Source of the DNA: Saccharina japonica
Lineage: Eukaryota > Sar > Phaeophyceae > Laminariales > Laminariaceae
NCBI GenBank assembly: GCA_008828725.1
Contig: MEHQ01002427.1
Coordinates: 310,001 to 374,000, forward strand
Direction: 5' to 3'
DNA length: 64,000 nt
The notes under the pieces were generated by a model that searched no databases, was not told the DNA's origin, and was given only the letters and a program-made list of their open reading frames with translations. The translations under genes and the position numbers were made by a program. Positions 18,884 to 30,072 of the stretch are shown here, one piece after another (position 1 is the stretch's first letter; each line of letters starts with the position of its first letter).

Positions 18884-21800
18884 GGGGTCGAGCCCCCCCC
18901 CCGGACCCCTGTGAGGCGAGGCCTCCGTCTTGACAACGCAGCCGGCGCTGGCGCCGGCCCCGCCCCCGCCGCCCCCGCCGCTAAGGGCACCCGAGGCGCT
19001 ACCTCCGCCCTGCGGTCCAGCAGAAACCAAAGCAGAAGGAGACAGCTCGCGCGCCCCCTCCCGGCTGCCGGCGCCAGCGCCGCCGCCGCGGCCGCTGCCA
19101 CCGCCGCTCCCATCCAAAGCATCCTCCATGTTGTCCTCGGAGTCACTGATACCCGGGAGGGCGCTGGCGAGGCAGGTCAGAGCCTGCACAACCGTCGAGC
19201 TCGCCGCCACCTTGGCGTTCATCCGGGCCTCCGACATTCTCCTGCTGCCCCTACGCTGCAAATTCCCGCCGCCGCCCCCGCGACCGTGCCCCCCGCCCCC
19301 CCCATCTTCGCCTCCCCCCTCCACGCTCGGGGGACCCATCGAACCAGACAGGGGCGCCGCCGGGGTTCCCCTCGCCCTCTTGGGATTCGCCTTCTGGGAG
19401 TCCTCGCCGTCCTCCCCTTGGCCGCCGCTCCTGCTCCCAGTCCAAGCCGCCGACCCCGAATCGGCACCGTTTCCGCCGCTTTCGCTGCTCCCGGTTCCGC
19501 CGCCGCGTCCATCCATCCCGTAGTCGGTGTAAGGTCCGAAGTTGTCCGGGTGGGAGCGCTTAAAGGTGACGCGGTTTCCACTTCCACCGCCACCGTTTCC
19601 GTTGCCCCCGCCCCCTTGGTTCTCTCTAGAAGAAAAGGCGTTTCCTGAGCCTTGGGTTAGGGGCGGCGGCAGGGTCCACCCCGGCGTGTTCGCGATCATG
19701 CGGCTCGACTCCCCGTCCTCGAGCATGTCGTGGAGGTAGGCGGCCAGCTCGCTGACGGAGGACCGTCGCTTCTGGGCGAGGTACGAGAAGTGGCTGTTTC
19801 TCGGGTCCTCGAGGCCCTGTTATCGCGGGGGGGGGGGCATGGACGCGCGCGCCCACGGAGAGAGTAGGCCGAGCCGGAGGGGGGGAGAGGGAGGGAGGGA
19901 AGGAAGGAAGGAAATTAAGAGAGAGAGAGAGAGAGAGAGAGAAATATATGACAAGAAAGAGAGAAAGAGGCAGGGCTAGGGTAGACGGACAATCACAATC
20001 GACAGCACAGTAGTGGTAACGCGACACACAGCAGTCTCTGCCGTTACCCCAGAGCGGAGCGGCGGCTTTCGCGCCCTGCACAGAAACGGGTATGTACCCC
20101 CCCGCACGAAAAGAGTAGCTTTTTTATATTGCTCTCGCAAGGCTCCTCCTCCTCCTCCTCCTCTTCCTCCTTCTCCCTCTCCTCCGACTCGTCGAGAGCG
20201 AAGCCTGCAACGCCGATACAAACGAAAGGCCTGCCGCGGTTGCTCCGTATCCCCCAACGCACGGCTTCTTATTCTGGCCCGAGGCAACGTGGAACTCTCA
20301 TAGTACACTGCACCTAATCATCATGTTTTGGTAACATCATGTTCTGGGGCGCAAAACTTCTGCATGGTAAATTTATTACGCAAAAGGGTGGGATCAGTTT
20401 TTCCCAGTGGCGAATGAACTGAGCGCCCGCTCTGTAACCTGCAGCGCTGGTATTACCAAAAAACCGCCGTCCCTACCTGCATCGATGGGTCGTCTTCTAA
20501 CACTTGAGCGATGTTGACCATTTGGGCGCAGAAAGAGTTGCGCTTGTCGATGGGAGTAAACAACTGCCGGAGGAGGAAAAAGCACATCCAGATTTTACGC
20601 GGGTGGGAGGCGGTAGGACAGGGGGGGATAGGGGGGGGGGGGGTGAGTGTAGTTGCACGGGCGAAATTCCGCTGCAAAACAACAGATACCGACCTTCAAC
20701 ACATACCGACCGTCAGCAGTCCACCTACACTCTGACAACCAATGCGAGTTTTGAAAGTAATACGTACTGCTACTATCTGGGACGATGCAGTTATAGTTGA
20801 TAACGAAGACGTACGTTGGAAGGACACGAAAATCGCGGACGGCAAAAAGAAGAAAGCGTGAATTTCCCCCGTTTCGGCAGAATTAACCACGTATCAAAAC
20901 TGAAACTCGCTCGTTTCGGCAGTCTTCACGAGCTACTGTAGTTTCGGTCATCCAAAATCGATCGATTCGGCACGTTTAACTCGCTTACCAGGTACTTCCT
21001 AACTCAGTCGTTTCGGTAGTCTTGGCGCGCTCGCTTCGGCGGTTTTAACTCGCTCGTTTCGCAGTCTTAACTGACTCATTTCAACGGTCGTAAAACGCTC
21101 ATTTTGACGGTCTATATTTGCAGTCTTAACCCATTTTGTTTCGACGGTCTTGATTCGCTCGTTTCGGCAGTCTTAAATTAAACACGCTCGTTTCGGCAGT
21201 CTTAAATTAAACACGCTCGTGTTTGGCAGTCTCAACTCTCAACCCGTTCGTTTCGCTTGATTCAGTCGTATTAATTCGCTCGTTTCAGCGGTCTTAGCGC
21301 GATCGTTTTGGCGACCCTTACTCGCTCGTGTAGACGGTTTAATTTCATTCGTCTCCGCGGTCCGAACTCACTCGTGTCAAAATCGTTTTCGTAGTCCGCA
21401 ACACGCTCGTTTCGGCAATCTTAACTCGCTCGTTTCCGCCGCCTTCACTCGCTGATTCAGGCAGACTTAGCAGTAGCTCGTTTTGTCGGTATTTGGCTCG
21501 CTCGTTTCAACGGTCAAAATTCGCTCGTTCCGATGGTCTTAGCTTCACTCGTTTCAACGGTCAAAACTCGCTCGTTTCGGCAGTCCTAACTCGCGCGTTT
21601 TAACGGTCCACACACGCTCACTTCGGCGGTCTTAACCCGCTTGTTAGGCAGTCGTAACTCGATCAATATAACGGTCTAGACTCGCTAGTCTGGGCAGTCT
21701 TAACTCATTCGTCTGGGCAGTCTTAACTCATTCGTCTCGGCAGCCTTAACTAGCGCGGTTGGATGGCACCCTTCATATTCGTTTAGGCGGGGTTGAACCA

Positions 21801-22919
21801 CGCATGTGTCGGCAGTCCTAACTCGCCGTTTCGACGTTCTTGGCTTTTGCTCGTTTCAATGGCCATACGTAGCTGGTTTGTGTATTCAGTCTTAGTGCGC
21901 TGGTTCCGGCTCTCTTAACTCTCTTGTCTTGGCGGCACGAGGATCGCTCGATTGAGTTAAGGCCAGCGGAGGCAGTGCTCAAGACAACGGGACGGCGTCA
22001 ATCGTAAAAAGAGAGACGAGCTGTGTCGCGCCCGGGACGAGGGCTAAAACAAGACCCCACGAAACGAAACGAAACCAACCCTACCCTAACCTAACGAAAT
22101 CGAACCGAACCCGAATACAACAGAAACCAACCAAACTCCGACCACCGCACGAGAAAGCACCACGCACCTCAGCATCCAAAGGAGAATCGAGAGTGTGCTC
22201 CAGCCCTTCCAAAAGACGGCTTAGCGACAACACTGTCGGCGTTTGCCCCGGTCTAAGCGGCGCTCCTCCGTCTCCAAGGCTCCTAGCTGCAGCGCCGCTC
22301 GCGCCCCCCCCCTGCCCCCCCACAGACAAGCCTCCTCCCTCCTGCCCCCCGTTCACACCGAGTGGCGCCATAAACACCTGTCCCGAGCCCATCGGCCCGC
22401 GCGCGTCCCCCTGCGGCTCCGGTATGCCGGAAGCCGCGTCTCCGAAGCGTTGTTGGATCTGATGTTGCTGGGCCTGTTGCCGCTGCTGCTGTTGCTGCTG
22501 CTGTTGCTGCTGCTGCTGTTGTTGCTGCTGCTGCTGTTGCTGCTGCTGTTGCAGCTGCTGCCGCCGCCGCTGCTGAGAGGCGTCGTGGCTATTCGCCGAG
22601 GCTGGCGGGGAGGGGGAGCTCGCGACGCCCCTCGCGAAGGGCGACGATGACGACGACACTGCCGTTCCCGGCGCCACCTTCATGCCACCACCCCCCCCGG
22701 CTCCCGGCGCCTGGCGGCTGGACCCGAACATTTTCGACAGGCCCGTGCGAGGCCTGCCCCGACCGCTGTCCCCCATACCCGGGGCAGGACCGACCCGCCT
22801 CCCTCCCGCCCCTCCCCCCCCCCCGCTAAACCCACCCCCTCCACCACCTAAGCTCGGCACCAGCTGCTGCTGCGGAGGCCCCATTCTTGAAGCGTCCATG
22901 GCCCCCCCGCCCCCGCCCC

Positions 22920-22951
<32 letters not shown>

Positions 22952-25826
22952 GATGGCGGCGGGCCTAACCTTCCCGGGTCCATGGATGCCACCGCTCGTG
23001 CGTCCCCGGGGACGCCGTGCATGTGTGCCTGTGCCACCTGGAGGTGGTGCACCGCCGCCGCCGCCGCCGCGGCCGTGTGTCCGCTGTTCATGCCCGAAGG
23101 GTCTCCCTGTATTTGCGCGCGCGCGGCGGCGAACGCGGCCGCCGACATGTGCATCTCGCCGAGCCTCATGTGCGTTGCGACGTCGGTCGGCTGCTCCGTG
23201 GCGTAGAAACGAGGAGGACGAGGACGGGAGAAGGACGGGAACATGGCAATAACGGGACAAGGACAGGAGGACGAGGACGGGACAAGGGCGGCAAAATCAC
23301 GGCACACGTACAAGTGGCGGGCAAATGACGGAACAAGAAGGGCGGAAGGCAGACACGGGCATAGACAGAGAGAGAGACACAGAGATATGAGAGAGGGGGA
23401 AAAATAGCGAAAACAGCGGTTAGCGAGAGGGTGTGTACCGCGAGCTACATGTAGGTACGGGTGCTGTTTTCCGGGGATAGTGGAGAGACGGTTGCATTCC
23501 GGGAAACGTCACCCCGCCCGAGGACAGACAGCAAGCGCGTGAAAACAAAACAAAACAAAAATGCAACCCATGATGGTCAAAAACTAATCCTTCGGCTCCC
23601 ACCACATCATGATTGCAGTATATATACACCGTGTTGTGGGTGGACATGGTACCACACAACAAGACGCCACACCCTCTCAATCTTACGAGCACGCCCACCC
23701 ACTCACCCCTAGGTTCTTCTCCCAGTGCCCCTTGGACTGCACGACCAGCTCCGGCTCCGAGTCGCTGCCGTCATCCTGGCTCATGAACCTCGGGCCGCTG
23801 CCGTAAATCTTTCGGCTATAGGACGCCGGGCAGGGCGGAACGACCCCTCGCTTCACCTGTATAGGCATGGATAGGAAGGCGTGTGTTGCACGGGGATGAG
23901 ACGGCGATGGGCGGCAATCGGAACGGCGTCCGTTTCGATGCCGCTACGACAAAGTAGACTATGATACGTACGAATGCCGTGTTGAGTTCCCCCCTTCTCC
24001 ACCACGACCTGTTCCTCCGTCCAGAGTAAAGCGCAAGCTCAAAAGCCGGAGAAGGCATCCGCCGAATCATTCACCCTCCCCCAATGCCCCGTCTCGAAAG
24101 GGAGTCAATGGTCAAAAGACCAAGGCAAGCAAACAAATAAGTACGCCCCTCCACCCCCCCCCCCCCTCCGCGCGCGGAAGCCGCCAAAAACGGTCGTGAA
24201 GCCCAACGCCACTCACGTGCAAAGAAAAGCAAACACCCTATACGCCAGAGAGCATGCAACAACGACAAACGTACCGGAGGACCCCTCCACATTGGAAGAA
24301 CACCCGTCCACACCCATCCATCCACTAAATCCCATCTATCTAATCCTCCACTAAATCCCGTCTATCCAATCCTCCCACCCGTCAATCTGTCCATCTATCC
24401 AACACTCCCATATTTCGGTACACCAATCCACCCACCCGCTGATCCGTTCGTCCACCATGCAGCCCTCCGTCCGTATTTACCCATGAATCCAAGCCGTGTA
24501 TCCATACACTTACCGTTGACCCACAGATCGAAAAAAAAACGTCCGATCAATCGTCGGGTCAACCGTCCAATCAACCGCCCGCTCAATCGTCCAACCAGTC
24601 ATCTGATGAAATCGTCCGATGAATCGTTCAAAACCAAACGTCCGATCAGTCGTTACAGATGAATCGTCCGACCAATGGCCCACCTACATCGCCGGGTTCT
24701 ATGGCCAACATAGCACACCTCGGTGAGCTTCTCCGGGTTGTCCCTGAGGAAGGAAGGGTGCATGTAGCACCCCGACTCGCGGCCCTTGACTACCTTCCGG
24801 AAGCCGTAAAGGTTCAGCTGTCGCTGGAAGCTGCTGAACTTGTTGTCTGTGGCGATCAGAGAGGACAACAAACACCAACACCGTTAACGATAGCAACGAC
24901 GTTAATGACGACACCAACACCAACAACACCAACAACGATAACGGTATACGAGTATACCATAACAATAACGCCAACAACATGAACGATAGCGACAAAAAAA
25001 AACGAAAAAAGTTTCTCGACAACGACAACCACTACCGTGACGAAGACGGACGATGAAAACGAAGACGTTGACAAAAACATCGAAATCGGCAATAAAAACA
25101 GCAACAACATCGAAAACATGCCTAATAAGCAAAAAGCTGGGGCGCCATCCTTACACTTTCGGATACTTCGGTTACGAGGGTGTCGGCTTATCGGCACATC
25201 GCACTGCTACCGCTCTTGCTGTACGTATTTGGCAGCATTTTCATGTACCAGGTATGCAAGTACAAAGACGCTGGGAGTGGAACTGTGTCACTTCTGCTAA
25301 CTCAACGAAAGCAAACCCATTACCTGGCTACTACTCGTGATACCTGGTGCGTCATCTTTCACACTTGCAACTGCCGCCGCTGCAGCAGCACGCAGCAGCA
25401 CGCAGCAGCACGCAGCAGCAGGAGTGACAGAACAAACAAGAAGAAAAAAAAAAATCCGCATACAGTAGTGGGTACCCCTATTTAAGAGAGGTAGGTGTGG
25501 TATGTACAGGCCAAAAACAGCTCTCTTAACTAGCTTTCTCTCTTATCCACAGTAAGAAATATATAGGCTTAGTGTAGGCGGGTCCAGCAGATTCGGTTTC
25601 TCTTAATTGTACTATTCTCTTATATAGGGTACCCTCTCTTGAGTCGGGGTACCCACTACTGTATATATTATATGTCACAGGCGTGGGCACAGAACATCTC
25701 AGCAAGGCAGGCGAGGCGCTCACGCTTGAAGTAGCAGGTCAACACGTCCTGGCGGAACGAAGCCATGTCGCGGATACCGAATGCCGTTCCTGTGCTGGTC
25801 CACATGACGATAGAAGAAGACTCTTT
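18884..25826 (-). CDS. heat-shock transcription factor (HSF-type DNA-binding protein), partial
   Basis: Six exons join with matching phases: 25,826-25,724, 24,846-24,719, 23,856-23,707, 23,190-22,168, 20,563-20,477 and 19,816 into the gap. The first two encode most of a winged-helix HSF domain: SSIVMWTSTGTAFGIRDM, FRQDVLTCYFK, then HNKFSSFQRQLNLYGFRKVV (recognition helix) and HPSFLRDNPEKL. Exon three continues with VKR, as HSF domains end. The 341-codon exon is Ala/Gly/Ser/Gln-rich, with a 23-Gln tract at 22,483-22,551 and a second Gln run. The last exon is Gly-rich with a basic KRSHPDNFG stretch, KKANPKRAR-like residues (QKANPKRARG) that could be a nuclear signal, and a short predicted helix. 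HSFs bind GAA/TTC-type heat-shock elements in the nucleus as trimers. An N-terminal exon with helix 1 and the start codon is not identified. The 87-base exon could instead begin at 20,671, where another in-frame acceptor exists. Confidence 0.85.
19840..19950. repeat. GA-rich microsatellite in an HSF intron
   Basis: GGGAGGGAGGGAAGGAAGG is followed by a run of GA dinucleotides at about 19,919-19,943. Confidence 0.85.
20870..21960. repeat. 1.1 kb degenerate minisatellite in an HSF intron
   Basis: About 35 imperfect units around AACTCGCTCGTTTCGGCAGT, 23-33 bases long, run through the intron between the 341-codon exon and the next exon. Conservation is uneven but the CTCG and TTTCGGC words persist throughout. 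Confidence 0.85.
22483..22551 (-). repeat. poly-glutamine tract encoded in the HSF gene
   Basis: Twenty-three consecutive Gln codons are read on the minus strand, a mixture of CAG and CAA. The mixing argues that the protein tract is kept, rather than being a fresh CAG slippage product. Such tracts are common in activation domains. Confidence 0.85.
24070..24165 (-). repeat. G-tract family fragment in an HSF intron
   Basis: CGTCTCGAAAGGGAGTCAAT, CAAGGCAAGCAAACAAATAA and GTACGCCCC followed by a C run match one end type of the family at 2260-2330 and 14,625-14,690. Confidence 0.7.
24300..24660. repeat. degenerate CCATCTATCCAATC / CGTCCGATCAAT array
   Basis: Short 12-20 base words of this kind are repeated with many changes through an HSF intron, ending 60 bases before the DNA-binding exon's donor side. 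Low complexity, non-coding. Confidence 0.6.
25378..25422. repeat. CAGCAGCACG tandem repeat
   Basis: The 11-base unit CAGCAGCACGC occurs about four times. Confidence 0.8.
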
Positions 25827-25959
25827 CTGGAAACGCCGAAGAGGGGGGAAACAAGAATAAAACAAAAACGGCAACAAAAGGGCAACAAGAAGAAGAAAAA
25901 AACAAAAAAAAAAACAGCGGAAAAACGGGTCGAGCGGTTGAGGCGTTAAGGCAGCTCAC

Positions 25960-25998
25960 CTATGTATATGTAACGAAAGCCATGAGGGGTAGCCTCCA
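25960..25998 (-). CDS. possible additional 5' HSF exon, 39 bases
   Basis: A T-rich acceptor ending in CAATTAG and a donor ATAG/GTGAGC bound 39 bases that can read EATPHGFRYIYI. It would join the next exon in phase only if that exon used an acceptor four bases further in (after AAAG). The peptide does not clearly match HSF helix 1, so this is a weak candidate. Confidence 0.2.
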   Translation of the reverse strand, partial: WRLPLMAFVTYT

Positions 25999-26573
25999 CT
26001 AATTGAAACAAAAAAAAACGTTTGAAACGGTGATCGCACAATGCTATCTATATGTATCGTGCAGTATGATACCAGGTAGTATTTTGACCAGAGGTGATAG
26101 ATAAGACACTCACTGCCTGCGGAATAAATCGGAAAAAAAAAAACGATTCGTAGCAGCTGCTTCCGAAAAATGCTCGCAAGTTCCAGGTAGTCCTGTTGGT
26201 GCGTACATCTTAATACGTGCGTAAAAAGGCAAGAGCGTTTTTGAACCCCATTTTGACCCTGGGGACTTCGGGGGGGAAAATTGTCAAAGTGCCGAAACTT
26301 TTTCTAACACCTTTGGCCTTACCAAGGGACTTCGCAAGGCAAACTGGTCGAAAGCTACTACTGAAATGGCTGATGATGTTTACAGCGGCGGCCGCACCAA
26401 GCAGCCGGGGTAGACTTGAGCGTCCGAAGCGCAGCGTAAGGAGCTGAAAGACAAGCGCGCAGCGTGCTGGAACTCGAGGAACTCCCACTCTACGAAAGTG
26501 CTGCCTGTTGCGCGCTCTGCTCTTCCTATGCGGTTTGCAAGAAAGACTACCTCCGGGTTGTTTTCGTTTCCAC

Positions 26574-26670
26574 TTAACCCCTTTAGGACTGCAGTTCCGT
26601 TTTGGGGACAACCCACTCTAATTCTAAATAATTTGTCCCCAAAACGGGACTCCAGTCCTATAAGGGTTAA
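26574..26670. mobile_element. near-perfect foldback MITE (TTAACCC termini)
   Basis: The left arm begins TTAACCCCTTTAGGACTGCA and includes CGTTTTGGGGACAA. The right arm is its complement, ending in CCTATAAGGGTTAA. Arms are about 38 bases and the centre holds ACTCTAATTCTAAATAATT. Relatives lie near 6838, 29,055, 29,975, 33,690 and 34,840. Confidence 0.8.
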
Positions 26671-27110
26671 GAACTACAACAGCACACTCCTACTCCTGTA
26701 AAAAAAACAAGTATTAATACCTAAACATGTATATACCAGGTATAATACAACACTTCGAAACTTCGAAATACGTAAGAGAAGGACGACTCGAGCAGGGGGA
26801 AAAGAAAAGAGTGAAAGTATCGTCCCAAGTACATATTTTTCAACAATCAGCTGCGAGATCAGAGATCGAACATATAATCGAAAACTCGTCTTTGCAAGCT
26901 GTTTGTGATAAATACTGCTGTGATACTTCGATTGCACGTATATATACACACAGCACTTCGAAACTTCGAAATAGAGCAGGATGATTTGTGCAGTGGGAAA
27001 GCAGGTTAAGGGCAAGGAAAGGGAGAGCGTATCGCCCGTGTCGACCTCAATTACTTCGTTTCTCGCTTCCTTCCTCGTCGTGTCTGTCGGCCCCCAAAAC
27101 CAACACACAT
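26671..27110. other. non-coding stretch with a short duplication
   Basis: The words AACACTTCGAAACTTCGAAATA at about 26,750 and GCACTTCGAAACTTCGAAAT at about 26,951 show a roughly 200-base-spaced duplication. No gene is supported. Confidence 0.5.
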
Positions 27111-27117
27111 CACACAT

Positions 27118-27225
27118 TCAACGCAAACTGAACGGTTTTTGTCTCTCTTACCAATCGAACGGTTTCGTCTCCCACCAATCGAATGCTTTTGTCTCGACCA
27201 GTCGAACGGTTTCGTCTGCGCATCG
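27118..27225. repeat. ~25-base tandem repeat CAATCGAACGGTTTCGTCTC
   Basis: About four imperfect units of this word occur in succession. Confidence 0.75.
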
Positions 27226-27334
27226 CATCCTGCGCTATACACTGGGCTGGCGTGGCTGGGCGCCGAATAAACCGCCCTCCTACCGATTGATGGTGAAGAA
27301 TCGGTTCTGAAATCCATCCACAAGAGGGTGTGTT

Positions 27335-27480
27335 ATCCTATCACCCGGATGTTATCTTATCACCCGGTGTGTTATCTTATCACCCGGTGTGTTATCTTAT
27401 CACAAACATTACAGTTACGGATTATTATGGAGCAAACATTACAGTTACGTATTATTATGGAGCACCATAGTAAATAGAAC
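27335..27480. repeat. two adjacent tandem repeats
   Basis: Four ~20-base units of GTGTTATCTTATCACCCG are followed by two 29-base units beginning CAAACATTACAGTTACG and ending TTATTATGGAG. Confidence 0.85.
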
Positions 27481-27569
27481 CTGATACTTAGGAACAGCCT
27501 ACGATTGAATAAACATCCGCGCTATCGGCTTGTAAGACAAGCTCGTTCGGGCACGCATGATACATTTAT

Positions 27570-27895
27570 CAAGTTCTCCATCCCATTTATTATCTTCGCC
27601 CTTCTTTTTTCTCCCTCTTCAGGCGTAACTCAGATCCGGGGTCACTAAGTAGGCTCTTCTCCTCTTTCCCCCCCCCACTACGGTTCGTGCCTTGTACTTT
27701 TATCGCGAGAAGGTTTCAGCATTTTCTTCCCTCGTCGACTCTCGTCGAATTGTGCCTACCCACGCGATAATAGGAGCTCTCGACAGCAGTTGGTGCCATT
27801 TCAGAGTAAAAATCTCATACGTACGGGGACTCGAACCCTCGACCTCAACATTAGCCGTCTTCGTGGTTAAGCTTAGTTGTTCGTGTCCGACACTA
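27570..27895 (-). mobile_element. near full-length SINE with tRNA-like head
   Basis: On the minus strand the copy starts with a tRNA-like head containing the B-box word GGGTTCGAGTCCCC. Then come the ACCAACTGTCGAGAGC-type body, the TGAAACCTTCTCGCGATA segment and TGACCCCGGATCTGAGTTAC. It ends in ATAATAAATGGGATGG and an A-poor tail. This order matches the copy at 51,275-51,615. Confidence 0.75.
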
Positions 27896-27899
27896 CGAG

Positions 27900-29970
27900 C
27901 ACGTCAGTAGCTCGTCTAACAACCCGATAGTGAGGGTGTTTAGGGGGGGGGGATAGGCTGCTCTCGAGTATGAGGTATTGCATAGGTTTGCGGGTTAGTG
28001 AGCACTTCCTGGTGGGATCGAGATTCGGGCGTAGACCCAACCCAACCCCTATTACCCCTAAACCGGAATGAACCAAAAGAGAAAGGTTGTCTTAGAGACA
28101 ACCTGTTGTTTGGAGGGCAACGGCGAGTAGAAAGAAATACCCGAGGGGATCGAAGAACTAACGGGGGTTCCATACAGGAACAATGGCATGTTTATTGCGG
28201 GGTAATACTGGAAATTATATTCGGGCATCTTTGAAGGAGGTAGTTCGAGTTCCATTCGCGGAGCGCGACCGGCAGACAAGCCGACCGCGTTTCCGATTAT
28301 GTGTCTCGGGAAAAGGCATTAACGTGCGCGGGGGGGACAGGGGCAGCGCAGCCCCTTACCCCCTCCCCCTTTGCTATTTGTTCAGGTGTAAGGGAAGCGT
28401 ATGCACGTGGGGTGGGGTGAAGGAGCAGAGCACCTTCCCCCCCCCATCCCATCGGCTATTCTTCATATAATTCAAAGCATATTTCGTGGAAGTAACATTC
28501 AAATGCGGCTACGCCGCTTTCGCATCGAGCGATGCAGTGAGGAAACTCTGAACGCGGACCACGATTCCGAAGTTCGGACCACGCCTCAGCCAAGTATTAA
28601 GACATGGAATTCTCCAAAAAAAATCGCGCTACTCGTACGAGGTACGAACATAATACGCATGAGGTTGTACGTAAGACCTACTGGTCTGAACTCTGAACTG
28701 TAATGCAAGGGGCCAGGGGGTGGTTGTGGTATGTACGGTTTCTACCTGCAAGCTTGCACTGCTGCTGCTGCTGCTGCTGCGAGATCACAGCTCACAGCTA
28801 CCATATGTATACCAATCTTGGGCGTAAATGCAAGGACCGCTTGGGTAATCGAATCAGGCTACAAACGATCCTTATGTTGCCGTCAAGATTGGCACATAAG
28901 CGGCTGACATATTACGGAGGACCACAGTAACTAGGACCTGCGGCACACACTAAAACCTATATATTTACCTATTTTTACTAACAAAAATTGGTCCTATTTA
29001 CTATGTCCTCCGTAATAGTAGCACCACACGTCTAATTTGTGTGGTTGCCTTGAGAACTGGTCCCACGAATTTGGGGACAAACTACTTGGAATTAATGTGG
29101 GACATTTTTTTCAGTTCTGAACGGGTTGGGTCCCAAAAACAAAAGGCAAAAGAGCCCTATGAATAGTTTTATGCTGTAGTTTCTTCTAACTAAATAAGTG
29201 CCCAAAAACGTGAGTCAGGTTAGGCACGCGTGTATACAATAGAAGGGGTAACCTTGGTTCGCCACCAGAGTCGATGGCGTCGTCTGGGTGTTGCCAAAAA
29301 AACTTCAGAAAACATTAAACCATGATCGATGGGACCTTTGGCTACTGCATCGCTGACTCAACGATCTTAAAAGTGGCGTCGACAACAGTACGAGTAGGAC
29401 GAGCTATTAATAGTAGGAGTACCGTTGATAGCGTAGGGCCAAGAACAAACGAAAACCGTCATCAAAGAGACCTTCTGCTACGATATGCAGGCAGTACAGT
29501 AAACTGCGTCGCTGGCGCAACGCGCAACCAATAAACACCCTCCAAAAGAAGCATATCTCGTCGAAACCCTCCCCGAGGTGCTCTCTTCCCTTGTTTCGAA
29601 AGAGGGGGGGGGGATAAATGGTCGCACAAGCGTCGACAAGAAAGAAACGAAAAACGAAAAGACGACCCGGCCCGTCCATCCGCCACCCGCCATGCATACC
29701 GCCAATACCACCCAAGGCTACCTATCTGGCGCGCTGTCTGGCTGCTCAGCCACCCCCACCGATATATACGGACTGCTGTCCCCTCCCCCTCTATCGCCCG
29801 CCTGTGTCGGGCGCTCCCTCTGGCGGGTGGCATGTTCGAGGTATCTTCGAGGAATCTTCGAGATCCCGTAGGTATAGGAGGGCTGTTCAGGCTGTGCGGC
29901 ACTACCGTTTCCACCACCCCTTTGGGCACGTGCGTATGATAGCGACACAGCGACCAAAAAAAAAGGCGTG
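27900..29970. other. intergenic stretch without a supported gene
   Basis: Repeat words appear (CTGCTG microsatellite at 28,757-28,780, TTAACCC-type MITE remnant at 29,045-29,140, G runs near 27,941 and 29,605). Open frames up to about 180 codons have no recognisable domains and no consistent splice partners. A short hairpin AGGTTGTCTTAGAGACAACCT is at about 28,083. Confidence 0.45.
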
Positions 29971-29971
29971 T

Positions 29972-30072
29972 ATTAACCCTTTTAGTACTCCAGTGCACAT
30001 AACCATACATTTGGCTCTAATTCCAAGTAAAGTATCCCCATTAAGGGACTGCAGTCCTAAAAGGGTTGGTTA
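29972..30072. mobile_element. TTAACCC foldback MITE copy
   Basis: TTAACCCTTTTAGTACTCCA on the left pairs with GACTGCAGTCCTAAAAGGGTT on the right. The centre keeps the family word GGCTCTAATTCCAAGTAAAG. Confidence 0.7.

Noticed and set aside
18911..19648. 245-codon plus-strand frame next to the gap
   Set aside because: It is opposite the Gly-rich HSF exon; GC-rich DNA keeps all frames open. The minus strand has the splice-consistent reading.
22682..23252. Plus-strand Pro/Ala/Cys-rich frames opposite the HSF Gln/Gly exon
   Set aside because: They are shadows of the minus-strand exon, which has consistent splice phases and continues the HSF protein.
29462..30010. 182-codon minus-strand frame
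   Set aside because: It overlaps a MITE and has no recognisable domain or splice partners; the composition looks random.
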